In this document: positions 1 to 57,735 of the stretch, in pieces | Layout of the letters: the number at the start of each line of letters is the position of its first letter | Numbering within the stretch: position 1 is the stretch's first letter | Source: Chiridota heheva | Taxonomy: Eukaryota > Echinodermata > Holothuroidea > Apodida > Chiridotidae | Reading direction: 5' to 3' | DNA: 64,000 bases | Assembly (NCBI GenBank): GCA_020152595.1 | Contig: JAIGNY010004484.1 | Location: 627,124-691,123, forward strand | Program-made: the position numbers and the translations under genes | Notes under the pieces: generated by a model | The model's input: only the letters and a program-made list of their open reading frames with translations | Database searches by the model: none | What the model was told of the DNA's origin: nothing

Positions 1-1456
1 TGTATGAGGAACATTTAATCAAATCTCAGAAATGAAAAATTCACACCTGTAGGTTTGTACCAGTTATGTGTGTGATGTGGAGGCCAATGAATAGGTCATG
101 ATTTGAAAGGGAAACATTTTTTATTTACTGGTGTCTACCCTGGATGTTGTCATTTCAATACATCTAATTTGTCTTGTCAGAAACATTGATTTTCCCAATA
201 TTTCTGTCAGGATGAAAATGTTTGTAATCTTTTAAGTGCAAATTTAAACATTATATTGTTATTGAAGTTAAAAATACAGGATTGTAAGAAATCCAGGAAA
301 TACAATTTTTTGGGTATTGATCTTTGTGAGCGGTTTCATGCGTGTACAGTAGGTAGAAAAAAAATGATCACTGAAAGAATGATAGTTGTTCTAATTAACA
401 GTGGAACATTAGAGTGCGTAAATTATGTCAAATGAGAAGTTAAGTCATTTAAGTTGTTCAACTTACAATTTTCTTTAAGAAGTTTCTCCTTAAATAGATG
501 TCACCTCACCATGTATGTCTTTTCACTCTTTTGTGTAAATGTCATTGTTAATTGACCACAGCTGTCAATTATTATTCAGTCAAGTTTGAGCTAGAGCACA
601 AAATACAATAGAAAGTCAAAATAGTGTTCTAGAAATGCAGAAGGAATCATGCAAAGTCCTTTCCTTTAGCTTCAAAACCTGTTTGTAACCATGGAGAGCT
701 ATTAACCCCGAAACATGTCTTGTTAAATCTCACTTCCCTGATCAGTATCCCACTGGTGTGGTGAGTGTGAAATTGAGTGATATATGGTGTTAAAGGGCGC
801 ATTCCTCCAGGTACCCTTTTTGTGTTCCAGCTAGTCAACTCTCTGTACCCGCCATCAATCATCTCTGTTGTTCCTGTCATGATCTTTGGGCTGATTACAT
901 CGAGGGAGCAAGTTTTGTGATACGCTCAGGTGTTTATTAGGTGAACTGTGACACTTGGGTTTGGGGTATCTCTCTTCTTGATCTTCAAAGAGGTATAGAG
1001 ATTCAATTGAAGTATAGCAGCCTTGGATTTGAAGGGAAACTAGACTTGTAAGTGAGAGGTCGTTTTGGTGAATTTTTCACATACTCATTGACAGGGCCAT
1101 AATTTCCAGGATGGGGGGGTGACACTTTTCTAAAGTACAGTTTAAAAATACATTTTGGGAAAATTTACTTCTTGTCCCCCACTTTTGGATAAGAGGCCAT
1201 GTCCCCCCCTAAAAATTAAAAAGAAGAAATGCAAGGTCTGTAGAAGTCAGATAGCCCACTTCTATTTGAATACTTTTGGCATTTATTCAAGAAAAAATTA
1301 AATGTGCTACTATTATGCATATATAGTACTCTTTTTTAGATTCATTGTATTTAATCCTCACAGAATTGCATGTAATGCCATAGCCCATAAAAACTTTTTG
1401 AAACACATCCAGATCCGTAGTTACTCTTTGTATATTGTAAGTACTTTGAGCCTTTA
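1..1456. other. Upstream AT-rich sequence, no gene seen
   Basis: No exon with integrin similarity and no other recognisable gene. It may be intron 5' of the first visible exon or upstream flank. Short open frames here have no recognisable domains. Confidence 0.5.
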
Positions 1457-1834
1457 TTAAAGGAATATACCCGTAAATTTTCAGTTTCATATACATGATA
1501 GAGGACTACAAAAGAAACGATTTTGTGTAAAAATCAGTTCCCGTTTAGGAGTTATTGCATTTAAAAAATTGCATGAATGTGTTGAAAAGTGACCTCACAA
1601 TGTACAGTGTGAGGTCATAAAGGCAAAAAAATACATAAGAATTGTCTTGGATCTGCCTTCATGACACCACACTTTATACTGCGAGGTCACTTTTCATTAT
1701 TTTTCAAATGCAATATCTCCTCTATGCAGACCAAGATATCAACATGATTTTGACACCAAGTTGTGTCTTTAATAGTCCTTTATCATATATATGAAAATTC
1801 ACGGGAATATTCACGGAAATATTCCTGTAAGGAA
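1457..1834. mobile_element. Fold-back MITE with arms of about 170 bp
   Basis: The left arm begins TTAAAGGAATATACCCGT and runs to TGACCTCACA...TGTGAGGTCAT. The right arm, read in reverse complement, gives GGAATATTTCCGTGAATATT, then CATATATATGATAAAGGACT, and ends in AAAAGTGACCTCGCAGT, matching the left arm in order. There is little unique sequence between the arms. Such long-armed, non-coding elements are non-autonomous DNA transposons. A related half-copy lies at about 37790-38125. Confidence 0.7.
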
Positions 1835-2005
1835 GAGTGCACATTAATTGCTTGTTGTAATATATGTTATCAAGTCATTTGCACCCAAATTTGGTAGAGC
1901 TTTTCAAGATTTTATGGAAACCTTGGTGTTGACTTACATCAGCTTGCTCACTTTTGTTATCCACACTGATTGTTTCATTTTCCTCAAACCCAAAATCAAT
2001 CACAA

Positions 2006-2107
2006 AGTTATTAACTAGTTATTAACTAGTTATTAACTAGTTATAGTTAACTACTTATTAGTTAACTAGTTATTAGTTAACTAGTTATTAGTTAACTAGT
2101 TATTAGT
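2006..2107. repeat. Short tandem repeat built on GTTAACTAGTTATTA
   Basis: About seven copies of a roughly 11 to 15 bp unit made of the overlapping palindromes GTTAAC and ACTAGT, the last ones being exact. Confidence 0.85.
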
Positions 2108-2460
2108 TGGTGGCTAATTCTGGAAGTAAGATTAACATGAAAATCCTTACCTTTGTTTATATCCTGACATCTTTCTATGCTTGTGACCCAATCAGTCATG
2201 CTGAGCTGGTTGTGACCAACAATGCGTGCCACATTTTGTTCAAATGTTCCAAGGGATTTGTTGCTATGTTTGATATTGGTTCATACCTCATGAATCTGTC
2301 ATAAGAATTTTGATCCCTTTTAAACTTAATAGTTCTGGAATATTTTTCATACTTTCTTGGTACTACACATGTTACCTAAGATGTTTTTAGTTGATGTAAT
2401 GACCGTGTGAAAACACTTTTGTTGAATTATGAACAAAGGTTTTAAAAATGACATCAAATA

Positions 2461-2694
2461 CTTAAAGGAACCGTATCGTCCCATAAATAAATTTGGAAGT
2501 TAACGCAGGTAATGTCACTTACGGATTTCAATTTTCCTTAGTGATTCCAAAAAATCTGGCATGTTTTTCAAACTAAATGTAGGCCGCTATAACATTGCAG
2601 ATTTCACGCGATCATTTAAAAACCAGAAGTGACGTTGCAAGCATGGCGGCGTTCACTTCCGAATGTATTTATGGAACGATACCTTGCCTTTAAG
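2461..2694. mobile_element. 234-bp MITE with 46-bp terminal inverted repeats
   Basis: The left end reads CTTAAAGGAACCGTATCGTC, CCATAAATAAATTTGGAAGT; the right end in reverse complement reads CTTAAAGGCAAGGTATCGTT, CCATAAATACATTCGGAAGT. About 39 of 46 positions match. The middle is short and non-coding and has the ATGGCGGC-type string common in such elements. The flanks allow a TTAA target duplication. Confidence 0.8.
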
Positions 2695-3564
2695 ATATGT
2701 AACTGTGATGAAATGATGCACACAATATAATATGTTGATGATCTTGTTGCGCTGCATTCATTGCAGAAGGGTTTTTATGTACATGTATAAGATACTGGCA
2801 CCACCTTTCACTTTTTAAAATGATATGATTTTTTCCTGCATCCTTTTGCTGGTTTGGATAAAGGTGTGGGATGTAAGACATGAGGAAGTGCTATGAAATA
2901 ATAAAGATTGAGGAGCATGCATTTATGAAGTAGGTCCTTTATTGGAGGGAAATACATGTCAGGGTGGCCAAAGTGGATGAGGCATCTTTATTCTAGTTAT
3001 GGAAAAAAAATGTTTCTTTGAAAGCAGTTTTATAACCAATCCTGCTTGTAGTAAGGAATTAGCTCCAGCTCCACCATACACATGGTATATTCCTCTTTAT
3101 TTTTAGCCTTTTTCCCAGTGTTAAAGAAAAACATTGCTGGAAATTGTGCTACACTACCATACATACTAGTAACATCATTTCCATGGCGGTTATTGATTGT
3201 CTTACATTCTACGTGCAAATACTTAGACCAAACATAAGCGTCCAGTTGTATTGCATATTTCTGTCTCAGTAAACAGTTTTTTACTGTTTAAAGTACAGTA
3301 TTTGCTCTTTTAAAAGTCAGCTATCATAGCAGGCAGAGGCATCAGGAAAAGGTGCATTTCTTCTTTCACTTTCAAGTACAGCTGTGTTTATTACATTATG
3401 TACAGGATTTCTTTCTGTTTCATAAAGAGTTACAAGGTCTTTGATATGAAGATGAGACTTTAAATCTTCCCACTTTCAGATTGGAAAAAATTAGAAAGAT
3501 AACAAATATTTTCAAATGCAATAAACTGTAATGTCTAACAAAGGTTGATGTTGTTCTTCCCATA

Positions 3565-3955
3565 CTATAGAATTAGTTCAATGGTTAAGCAAATGGATCT
3601 CATTTTAACCCTTACTCTACCAGCACTTTTTTTTAAACACGGTTGGGAGGTGGGGTCAAAGATGGGGCACCCAAAACGGCAATTATATCGCTGCCTGGTA
3701 GAGTAAGGGTTAAGCCACAAAATAGGACAAAATATGATAGAATTCATAAAAGACATTGAGGAATCTGAGGCTATGACATCACAACTAATCAGATTTTAGT
3801 CATTTCTACACAAATGATACCAAACTGTAAACTTAAAATATCTCCTTAACGGAATAAGAATTTCAAATTTCTTCACCATTTTGTTTCTTTTGAAGTCCTC
3901 TTTCATTCATATAAGATAAACGTGATTGACCACTGAGCTAATCCTTTAAAACAAA
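3565..3955. mobile_element. Decayed long-TIR element (family of 9674-10258) with a piggyBac-like MITE inside
   Basis: The left edge has TTAGTTCAATGGTTAAGCA. The right arm carries AATCTGAGGCTATGACATCA, TTCTACACAAATGATACCAA and GACCACTGAGCTAATCCTTT, all shared with the copies at 9674 and 33773. The 101-bp MITE at 3609 lies within it. A further fragment of the other arm (AACAAAATGGTGAAGAAAGC) follows at about 3953. Confidence 0.7.
3605..3713. mobile_element. 101-bp piggyBac-like MITE, copy 1, with TTAA on both sides
   Basis: TTAA, then CCCTTACTCTACCAGC ... GCCTGGTAGAGTAAGGG, then TTAA. The inverted repeats start with CCC and the target is TTAA, the known signature of piggyBac transposition. The element proper (3609-3709) is 101 bp and cannot code for a transposase. 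Copy 2 at 17191 is the same length in the opposite orientation. Confidence 0.88.
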
Positions 3956-4396
3956 CAAAATGGTGAAGAAAGCATTCAAAAATCTTGCTCCTTTATGGAG
4001 ATAAATAAGTTATGTATAAACGGTTGAAATCAGACTAGTTCATGCCCTAGTTTACATTCTTTAAAAGTCCTGAAATTTGTGACTTGCAAAGCTAATTTGA
4101 TATATTTCAGAAAAGTTCTATATGCAGAATCCATGCAGCAAAGTAATTATTATTTACAACTTACAGAAAGTTTTTTTAAAAGAAATATATTGCAATTGGA
4201 CAACTCTTAATATCCAAATCTCAGTTTCAAACGTGACTTATTCATCAAAGATAGGAGGCTGGGGGCTTATAAAGAGTGAGAGGTTTACATCAATGTTGTT
4301 ATTATTGTGTAAAAGATGCTTGGGCAGAAAGTGTTTGACCTCCATTTATTTTGGGAACAATTTTCTTGAGGGGTTTATATTTGCTTTCTTGAAAAA

Positions 4397-5912
4397 TTGA
4401 GGGTGTAAGGTAGTACTTCATGAATTTTTGTTGGTGCACTTTCTTATGATTTAGCAGATGTTAAGTGGAACATCAAATATTGGTGACAGTTTGTACTATG
4501 TGAATGTTTTGGTCATCATTGTATTGACCTTGTGTTAACATAATCAATAGGGTGCCAGTAAAATATATGTTTTTGAATTGGAAGTTGATGGAATTCTACG
4601 ATAACAATGTCTGGAATTAATGGGAAAGGCAGGAATTGTATACAGTTTTACAGATTCAATTTGAGAAAATTTTGAATTAATTTATTAAGATTTGGCCTGG
4701 CATGATGTTCTGAAAGAGGCCAGAGTGCAGTTATTTGATGCAGGGTATGTAAATTATACCAAGAAGCAAGGTATGTCAATTATGCCAAGGAATTGCACCT
4801 AATGACTAGAACAAGCTACACTTTATTTCATATTTTTCACGATACCAATTTTTGAAGTAAAAGTATTTCCTTGAGATGTAATTCTCTCTTTCAGGTACTG
4901 TATGTATGCGAACAGAGTATGTGGTTTTTTTTTCTTGTTTTTTCTGTCATTAGAAAAGCCTATGACTATTATCATACTTATTAGTTCCTATGTGAACCTA
5001 TGTGGTCATGATGGCTTGTATATGTGTGTGGGTGCGTGTGCATGTGATATTAGCTTGAAAACATGATATCTTAACAGCAAATTTGTTTTGTTTTATATAT
5101 ATATTTAGCGTACTGTACTTATGTTTTAGCTAATGTCTACATGATTACTCATGATACAAAAAGTTGAGGGTATACAGTAGTACTTCATGAATTTTTGTTG
5201 AGGCACTTTATTATGATTTAGCAGATGTAAAGTGGAACATCAAATATTGGTGACAGTTAATACTATGTGAATGTTTTGGTCATCATTGTATTGACCTTGT
5301 GTTAACATAATCAATAGGGTGCCAGTAAATTATATGTTTTTACATTGAAGTTGATGGAATTCTAGGATAACAATATCTGGAAATAATGAGAAAGACAGGA
5401 ATTGTATACAGTTTTACAGATTCAATTTGAGAATTTTTTTGAATTAATTAATAAACATTTGGCCTGGCATGATGTTCTGAAAGAGGCCAGAGTGCAGTTA
5501 TTTGATGCAGGGTATGTAAATTATACCAAGAAGCAAGGTATGTAAATCATACCAAGGAATTGTGCTTAATGACTAGAACAAGCTACACTTTATTTCATAT
5601 TTTTCAAGTTACCATTTTTGAAGTAAAAGTATTTCCTTGAGATGTAATTCTCTCTTTCAGGTATGCATGCAGATAGAGTGTGTGTTTTTTTAATTTTTTT
5701 CTGTCATTTAAAAAGCCTATTACTGTTTACTAATTGGTTCCTTTGTGAACCTATGTGGTCATGATGGCTTGTATAAGTGTGTGTGTGCGTGTGCATGTGA
5801 TACTAGCTTGTAAACATGATATCTCAACTGCATGTCTGTTTTGTTTCATATATATTTAGCATAGTTATGTTGTTAGCTAGTGTCTACACGATTACTCATG
5901 ATACAAAAATGT
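4397..5912. repeat. Direct tandem duplication, period about 767 bp
   Basis: The sequence from TTGAGGGTGTAAGGTAGTAC (4397) recurs from 5164 and stays alignable to about 5912, including TTGGCCTGGCATGATGTTCT and GTATGTAAATTATACCAAG in both. Differences are scattered single bases. No coding frame is kept. Confidence 0.9.
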
Positions 5913-6240
5913 TGAATTTCATTAATATGCATAGTAGGGAGGGGGGGAGGTGAAAAAAGAGCTTGTAAACAGTACCTCAAGAACTGTGCATGGGATTCAG
6001 TTCATATGTGGGATTCAGTTCATATGTGGTGTACAGACAGCTTATGGTTTGCAGATGTGCCCTATTGGTTTTGGTGGCGATGTCATGCATGTTAATGAGT
6101 AGACAATACTTAAAAGTTAAAATCTTAAAATACTCTTATTTTAAAACCGCATTGTCTGTTTTGTTTCATATTTGAAATAATCATGTTGTTAGGTTAGCAA
6201 GTGTATACACGTTAATGGGATAAAAATGGTTCAATTTAAT
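5828..6240. repeat. End of the 767-bp repeat and a partial further copy; dispersed relative at 46.4 kb
   Basis: GTCTGTTTTGTTTCATAT followed by GTTGTTAGCTAGTG occurs at 5834 and again, altered, at about 6150. The same order of motifs, including TTCATTAATATGCAT and AAAGAGCTTGTAAACA, occurs at 46452-46600. This shows an interspersed repeat rather than a local event only. Confidence 0.7.
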
Positions 6241-8314
6241 TAATTGTGACATTCCATTCTTGTGAGAACTAAGTTAATTGGTTGTCATTGTAAGATTGAA
6301 CCCATTGTGTCATACATTAGGTCAAACTTAAAATCCATATTCCTCATCAGAACCTCAAAACCTTTGGTTTTCTGGTTTTTCAATTGATTTGCTTTTGGCT
6401 CTTTTATCCGTTCAGACCAGGGATAGTTAATCTGATCACAAAACTTAATTAGAGATAACATTGATTAGTTGTGAATGGATGTATAGCTCTTTTCCTTTAA
6501 GAAATATTTTTAAATTTGTATTATTGTTCCATTGTTTTCATTATATTTATAATATTTCATGTGCATGAATCTTTAACCTCTGTGGTCTAGCTTGGCAAGC
6601 TGGAATTCCTAGGTTTAATTCCTGATGGGTCTTCATTCACCAATGTCTTACAATTGGTGTATCCATTCCCTGATTTATCAAATGGCTGTGGACATTTCTA
6701 TACAACCTTAGCTGTTAAGAAAAGGGATGTAAAATACCCAACTTCAAAAAAAAAAAAAAAACAAACAAAAACAAAAAAACAAACAAACAATAAATGCAGC
6801 TCATTAAAACATGTAGAAACATGCCTGGGAATTTATTTTGATAATCATACACTAAGGCACAAATTTGTTCTCTTCCAGGCTTAAATTTTTTCTCTTCCAG
6901 GCTTAAAATTCTTTCTCTTTATTAAAAAATAGTCAAAGTTGATACTAAAAGCAATTTTATATTACAGTTGTGTTTAAAAAAAGTTTATGCCTGCATTCAA
7001 GGACAAAAATAACTGCATTCAAGGACAGAAATATGTTATACAGGTATTTTTGTTTCCTCCATTATGGATTTGGTTCTTGGATCACAGCACTTAAATGACT
7101 TTAGCAGGTGTTTTGTCTACCCTCCATATGATAGATCATTCGCATGTATTCTTGAATCTTAAGTATTTTCCCTCAGGTTTTCAAGCTTGTGTTTTAACTA
7201 CAATTTCATGAAACTCCTCTGGTCGATACTTTTTTTGGATAATTTTGCAAATTTGAAATTGACAATTGTTGAAAAAAGCATCAAAAGTTTTATTTTAGAG
7301 TATAATAAAGTCAGTAACTTTTGGCACTAGAAGAAATCTGTTGTGAGGGCAATGAAAGCTTTGGTAGATGCAGAACATGTTGTTTGGAACTGTTAAGCCT
7401 TTCTTATTTTTATAATTTGTATTTAAAACAATTTGTCCTCACTTAAACTTCCTCTGACAAGGCCATTTGGTGTTTAATGTATTTACTCCAAAGCCATTGA
7501 TATGAGGAAATACCTGGGCATTTGAGTGATGTGTTTGACCTGGGCATTTGAGTGATGTGTTTTACCTGAAATCTTGTCATGGTGTACCCAGGGTGGTCAT
7601 TCAACCAAGTTTCCCCCCGTTCCCTACCCAACCCCCCAACCCCACATAAAAAGGTTAAAAAAAAAACCCAACCCCCCAACCCCACATAAAAAGGTTAAAA
7701 AAAATTGATAAATGATCCAAACTTTTTCAGGAAAAGCATTTTATTTGGGAATCAAGATCAATTTTAAGTATGTTTGATGTAAGGTACCTAAGCGACAAAT
7801 CAAGTCTCACATTAGTAGGTTTTTCTTCTTCTCATATTTCTTGCCTCAAAGAGTTGTAGACAAAATTGTTGAAAATAAATTTAACATTCTTTTTTAATCG
7901 ATCAACAAATCTTCAGCCACATTATGCTCTGTACATGCTGCCCACATGATTCCTCTCAACTCACAGTTAAGGTTCCTCGACTGGTGTGTCCGTTCTTACA
8001 TAGCCGTGCCGCCATTACTTTTCCGAATTTGTCATTGTCATCTTAATAGCAAACGTCAGGCCAACAAACATACTGTATGTCAAAGTGCAAAACATTGTTA
8101 CCTACTTCTTTTCCTGATTTATCAGGACTATTAGGACAGTAACCACCAAAGATCAGTTTGTTTCATGCAATGTGTTTTCAATGAAATCTTTGGTGTTACT
8201 GTTTAGTAATTGCTTCATATTTGCCTGTCTGGGATCACATATTAGAGTCCAGTTTGTGTTCCCTTAAATCCCAAACATTCCTTTTATCATCCACATTCAG
8301 TGACTTATAAATGT

Positions 8315-8316
<2 letters not shown>
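6241..8316. other. AT-rich stretch with small local duplications, no gene seen
   Basis: Contains tiny direct repeats: TTCTCTTCCAGGCTTAAA twice at about 6870-6908, GCATTCAAGGACA twice at about 6993-7026, a 26-bp unit twice at 7512-7563, and a roughly 39-bp unit (CCCAACCCCCCAACCCCACA) twice at 7626-7704. No exon recognised. Confidence 0.6.
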
Positions 8317-8721
<405 letters not shown>

Positions 8722-9673
8722 GTAATATGAATAATATAATGTAATATCTTCTTCTTTTTTTCTCCTTTGAGACCCCAGGGGTCTGCTAAGCTCATTCTCT
8801 GGTATGTTAGGTATACGTGTGATGAGCCAAATAATTACCCTAGCAGAACCCTGGGAGACCCAAAAACATTACAAATTGAGATTAAAGGAATATATCAACA
8901 TTAATGCTTACTGTGGGAGAAATTTTCAGTTCTACATCTCTTCAAACAGCCTGAAACTAAGTTGTATATCCATAGCACTCATAGGCAAAAAATTGTGTAC
9001 ATATCTGTAATCGTTAAAAATTCAAAATGGGCACCATTTTCAAGAAAATAGGCCCAAAATAGGCTACCTTTGAATGGCCATATCTTAGAAATGATAAAAG
9101 GTATAAAGCTAAAATTTGGGGATGTTCTACTGTATATACATAATTGCCAACACGTGCCAATTTTCAAGGAAACCCAAGATGGTGGGTGTCATGGTGAATT
9201 GACATGGAATGACCCTTGAAATTTAACCTTTTGTCAGCCATTTTGTTTGTTCCGCCATCTTGAATGACAAAAGAATATTCCAAAAAGGTGCCGAATATGA
9301 AATATATTTTAATATGCATGATATTAAAACACAATTGTAATGTCATAGTACCTAATTTAATTTTAATGATAATTTGCTTTTTTCTGAACTTTGCGGCCAT
9401 TTTTTATTTTTCCACCATTTTGAATAGTACAGACCAATATCATTACTGTTACCAGTTGAAAATGTGTTCAGTGGGCCCTAAGGCTTTAGAAAAATATTGG
9501 TTCAGAGAGTTGTTGAGGGGGGGTGCATGGAGTGCATCTGGCCCATGGCCTTTATATATATGTGATAAACCGTATTCTACATATTAGGCGCACCTGCTCT
9601 AATAAGCGCCCACCCAATTTGTTTTTACTTATAAATTTTTTCACTTATAAAATTTTGATTCATTTGAAGACTT
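8722..9673. other. AT-rich stretch with repeat-like text, no gene seen
   Basis: Strings such as AATGGGCACCATTTTCAAG and GCCATCTTGAATGACAAA look like decayed interspersed repeat, but I could not define ends. No coding signal. Confidence 0.4.
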
Positions 9674-10258
9674 TAAGGATAAGTTCAGTGGTCAAGCATG
9701 TCCATCTTATGAGAAAGATGACTTAAAAAGAAACAAAATGGTGAAGAAAGCATTCAAATATCTTATTCTGTTAAGGAGATATTCAACTTTAAAGCTCTGT
9801 CTTATCTGTGTAGAAATGATTGGTATAGTAAGTCTGCTATGGTAAGCTGGCATCATATCATCCTCACATTCTTAGCAATTGTAAATGCTTTTTAAAAAAG
9901 TTTATTTAATTTGTTTCACTATTTAAATTATTTTTCCACGAACTTTCTTCAGGTGGTATATTATAAATGCCCTTCCTAGATTCAGTTTTACTACTTTTCT
10001 GACATATCCCATGGTTTTTAAGCCCAAAATCACAGGACAAAATATGATAGAACACATAAGGACTTTAAGGAATCTGAGGCTATGACATAACAACTAGTCT
10101 GATTTCAGTAATTTCTACACAAATGATACCAAACTTTAAACTTCAATATCTCTTTAATGTGGTAAAGATTTTTGCATGGTTTCTACACTATTTTGTTTCT
10201 TTTGAAGTCCTTGTTCATATAAGATAGATTTGCTTGACCACGAACTTATCCTTTAAAA
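9674..10258. mobile_element. Long-TIR non-autonomous DNA transposon, best copy (about 585 bp)
   Basis: The left arm reads GGATAAGTTCAGTGGTCAAG, CATGTCCATCTTAT, AAACAAAATGGTGAAGAAAG. The right arm is its reverse complement: TTTTGTTTCTTTTGAAGTCC, TTCATATAAGATAGATTTGC, TTGACCACGAACTTATCC. Arms are about 120 to 150 bp. Ends abut TTTAA on both sides. Relatives lie at 3565-3955 and 33773-34432. No transposase frame. Confidence 0.78.
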
Positions 10259-10849
10259 TACCCAAGTTTTTAACATTCTTCGCTTATTTTGCATCAGACC
10301 TTCACAATGTTTTTTATGATGGTTATTGTGTGGCTAGCTATATACATGTAGAACCAATATATGTAAAATGAAGTTTTAATAGCACACTGTATGTGGCCCG
10401 TGCATGGGTGCTTATTATGTTGAAATTTTGGGCCTTAAAAATGGTGTAATTCTATTTTCATAAGATGCTGATTACGTCAAATATATTATATATTGGTATA
10501 TATGATATTCTTGTTTGTTTTCAAATATATCACATCATCATAGATTGATAATTTTTGTATAGGTTTCTTATTTCAATTGTTGAGAAATCAACAATTCAAA
10601 CCAATGATACATCAAATAAGTTCTGTAGATGCATATCATTCGTTTAAAAACCTGTTAAAAAGAGCCACTGCATTTCGATCCCCTTACCCCTCACTCTTTC
10701 AATGTCGTGCACTTTGCAAGAAATCTCAGAAAATAAGGCGAGTGATATTTGTCCCAACCATTGTTGGCTGCGATTGTACGTGATGCATTTGAATACTTAT
10801 TGCCATGTGTGCTATCAGGTGTAATTTCTCTCCTCTTTTTGTACTTCAG
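10259..10849. other. Sequence just 5' of the first visible integrin exon
   Basis: No feature except the pyrimidine-rich tract and acceptor of the exon at 10850. A short open frame at 10577-10783 has no recognisable similarity. Confidence 0.5.
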
Positions 10850-56227
<45,378 letters not shown>

Positions 56228-57463
56228 TGTTCACCATGCCGTTATTTATATTTTACTTGTTTGTATCAAAGGCTGCTTTATATTGGCTAGATTTGGCAAT
56301 GCACAGGAATGAGGAGTTTACCAACCACGAGAACAAATTGGAAGTGTTGGTGGAGTATCATCATCAAAAAATGTGTTCAGCTCAACAAGTGCCCCTCAGA
56401 GTGTGGTCATGGTAGTATGAAAAGGTTCAGGTGTGCTGAAGTAATGATCAAACTATCCAGTAAATGGTTCAGTGCTACCCTTATAATAAGGGATGCCATT
56501 TCAGATACTGGTTTGGAAAAAAAAAGTTATGGTATTTGAATATAGAGTGAGAGAATTTAAAATTCTCGTGTTTCTAAGCCGACATTAACAGCCATCTTGA
56601 AAGGCAGAAGATGGAAGGAGCTTTAAAGGGACTTGCGTTTGGGCTTCCCTTGTCAAGTGTGCTCGCTGATGGTTCAAAACTACAAGAGCAGCTTTCGGTA
56701 AAAATCATGAAATGCATCCCTGATGGGATAGAGGCTGCTTTATCATGTAGTTTGGGGAAAGCTCATTTTTACTGGCTGGGGAAATGAAACTGTTGCTACA
56801 TGACCTATCATATATCTACAAGAAAAAGGAATTTATATTGGTGGGTTATCTAAGATGGGAATGAACACAGTATGCATTGCATGGGTTTATTTGATGTTTT
56901 TGCGAGTTTCATTCTCAATTTAAAATCTATGCACTAGATGTAGAGAGTTTTTTTTTTTTTTTTATCGGTCAGAGTCAAACAAACAAAAGGGTTTTTGTTC
57001 TCCATATTTTTAGGTTTATTGCTTGGACTTTTCCTTTTGTATTCTTGTTTTTGACATTGCAATATTCATGACGAAGATAATTTTGTATGTTGAAGAACCA
57101 ATTTGCCAAAATAAATTCAATTGTTAGGATAGTACTTATATTGAATTTGAAATAGGTTTGCTGAAGAGATTGTCCTGTAGTTAGTTGTTCATCCCAAGCG
57201 TAGTGAAGGGTCTTTCATGATGTAAATGGGGCTATACAGCAGGTGCCTTGCCCTCATGTGGTGTAGTTTCCTGGAAATCATCATCTCATTTTAAGTCCTC
57301 AGCAGGTTGTGCATTTCAAAAGAAACAGATTTGGCATTGTTATTCCCTGAAGTCATTCAGAATTTTTTCCTTGGAAAAAATTCAGTTAAATGTTTCATGT
57401 ACAGGTCCCAACTAGAGTGTTGTTTTAAAACAATTCACCAAATCTCTGAGAACAAAGTGGAAT
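56228..57463 (+). other. Probable 3' UTR and flank after tail exon B
   Basis: Unique sequence following the TGA, with AATAAA at 57110. No further coding exon recognised. Confidence 0.55.
57110..57115 (+). terminator. Candidate poly(A) signal for last exon B
   Basis: AATAAA lies about 0.9 kb after the exon B stop, followed by GT-rich stretches (TTGTCCTGTAGTTAGTTGTTC) within 90 bp. The sequence between 56228 and here is free of tandem repeats and would be the 3' UTR. Confidence 0.45.
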
Positions 57464-57464
57464 T

Positions 57465-57735
57465 GCCAGGCAGGATAGCTCAGTTGGTAAAGAGTTTGAC
57501 TTTCATGCTGATAGTTCCTGGTTCAAGTCCAGGCTTAGACAGAAAACTTTACATAGCAGTAAATTAGGTACCTGGCATAAGCTTGGATGATTACAGGCGT
57601 AGAGGAAAGGAAGTGCCCACCGTACCTCATGGCATGGAGCAGTAAGTGTGGCTCTTACCAAGTTACATCCCTGAAGCTTAGCAATGGGCATGGGATATTT
57701 CTTTATCTTACTCCCCTTGTGGTAAATCATCTATG
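57465..57735 (+). mobile_element. tRNA-derived SINE
   Basis: 57476-57491 has an A-box (TAGCTCAGTTGGTAAAG-like) and 57517-57533 a perfect T-arm CCTGG-TTCAAGT-CCAGG holding the B-box GGTTCAAGTCC, at tRNA-like spacing. The acceptor ends (GGCAGGA / CTTAGAC) do not pair, so it is not a working tRNA gene. About 200 bp of non-tRNA body follows (GGATGATTACAGGCGTAGAG, GGAAAGGAAGTGCCCACCGT). Confidence 0.72.

Noticed and set aside
6583..6645. tRNA-like string (TGGTCTAGCTTGGCAAG ... GGTTTAATTCCTG)
   Set aside because: Box-like words but no pairing stems; at best a very old SINE. Similar weak strings near 34690 and 37515.
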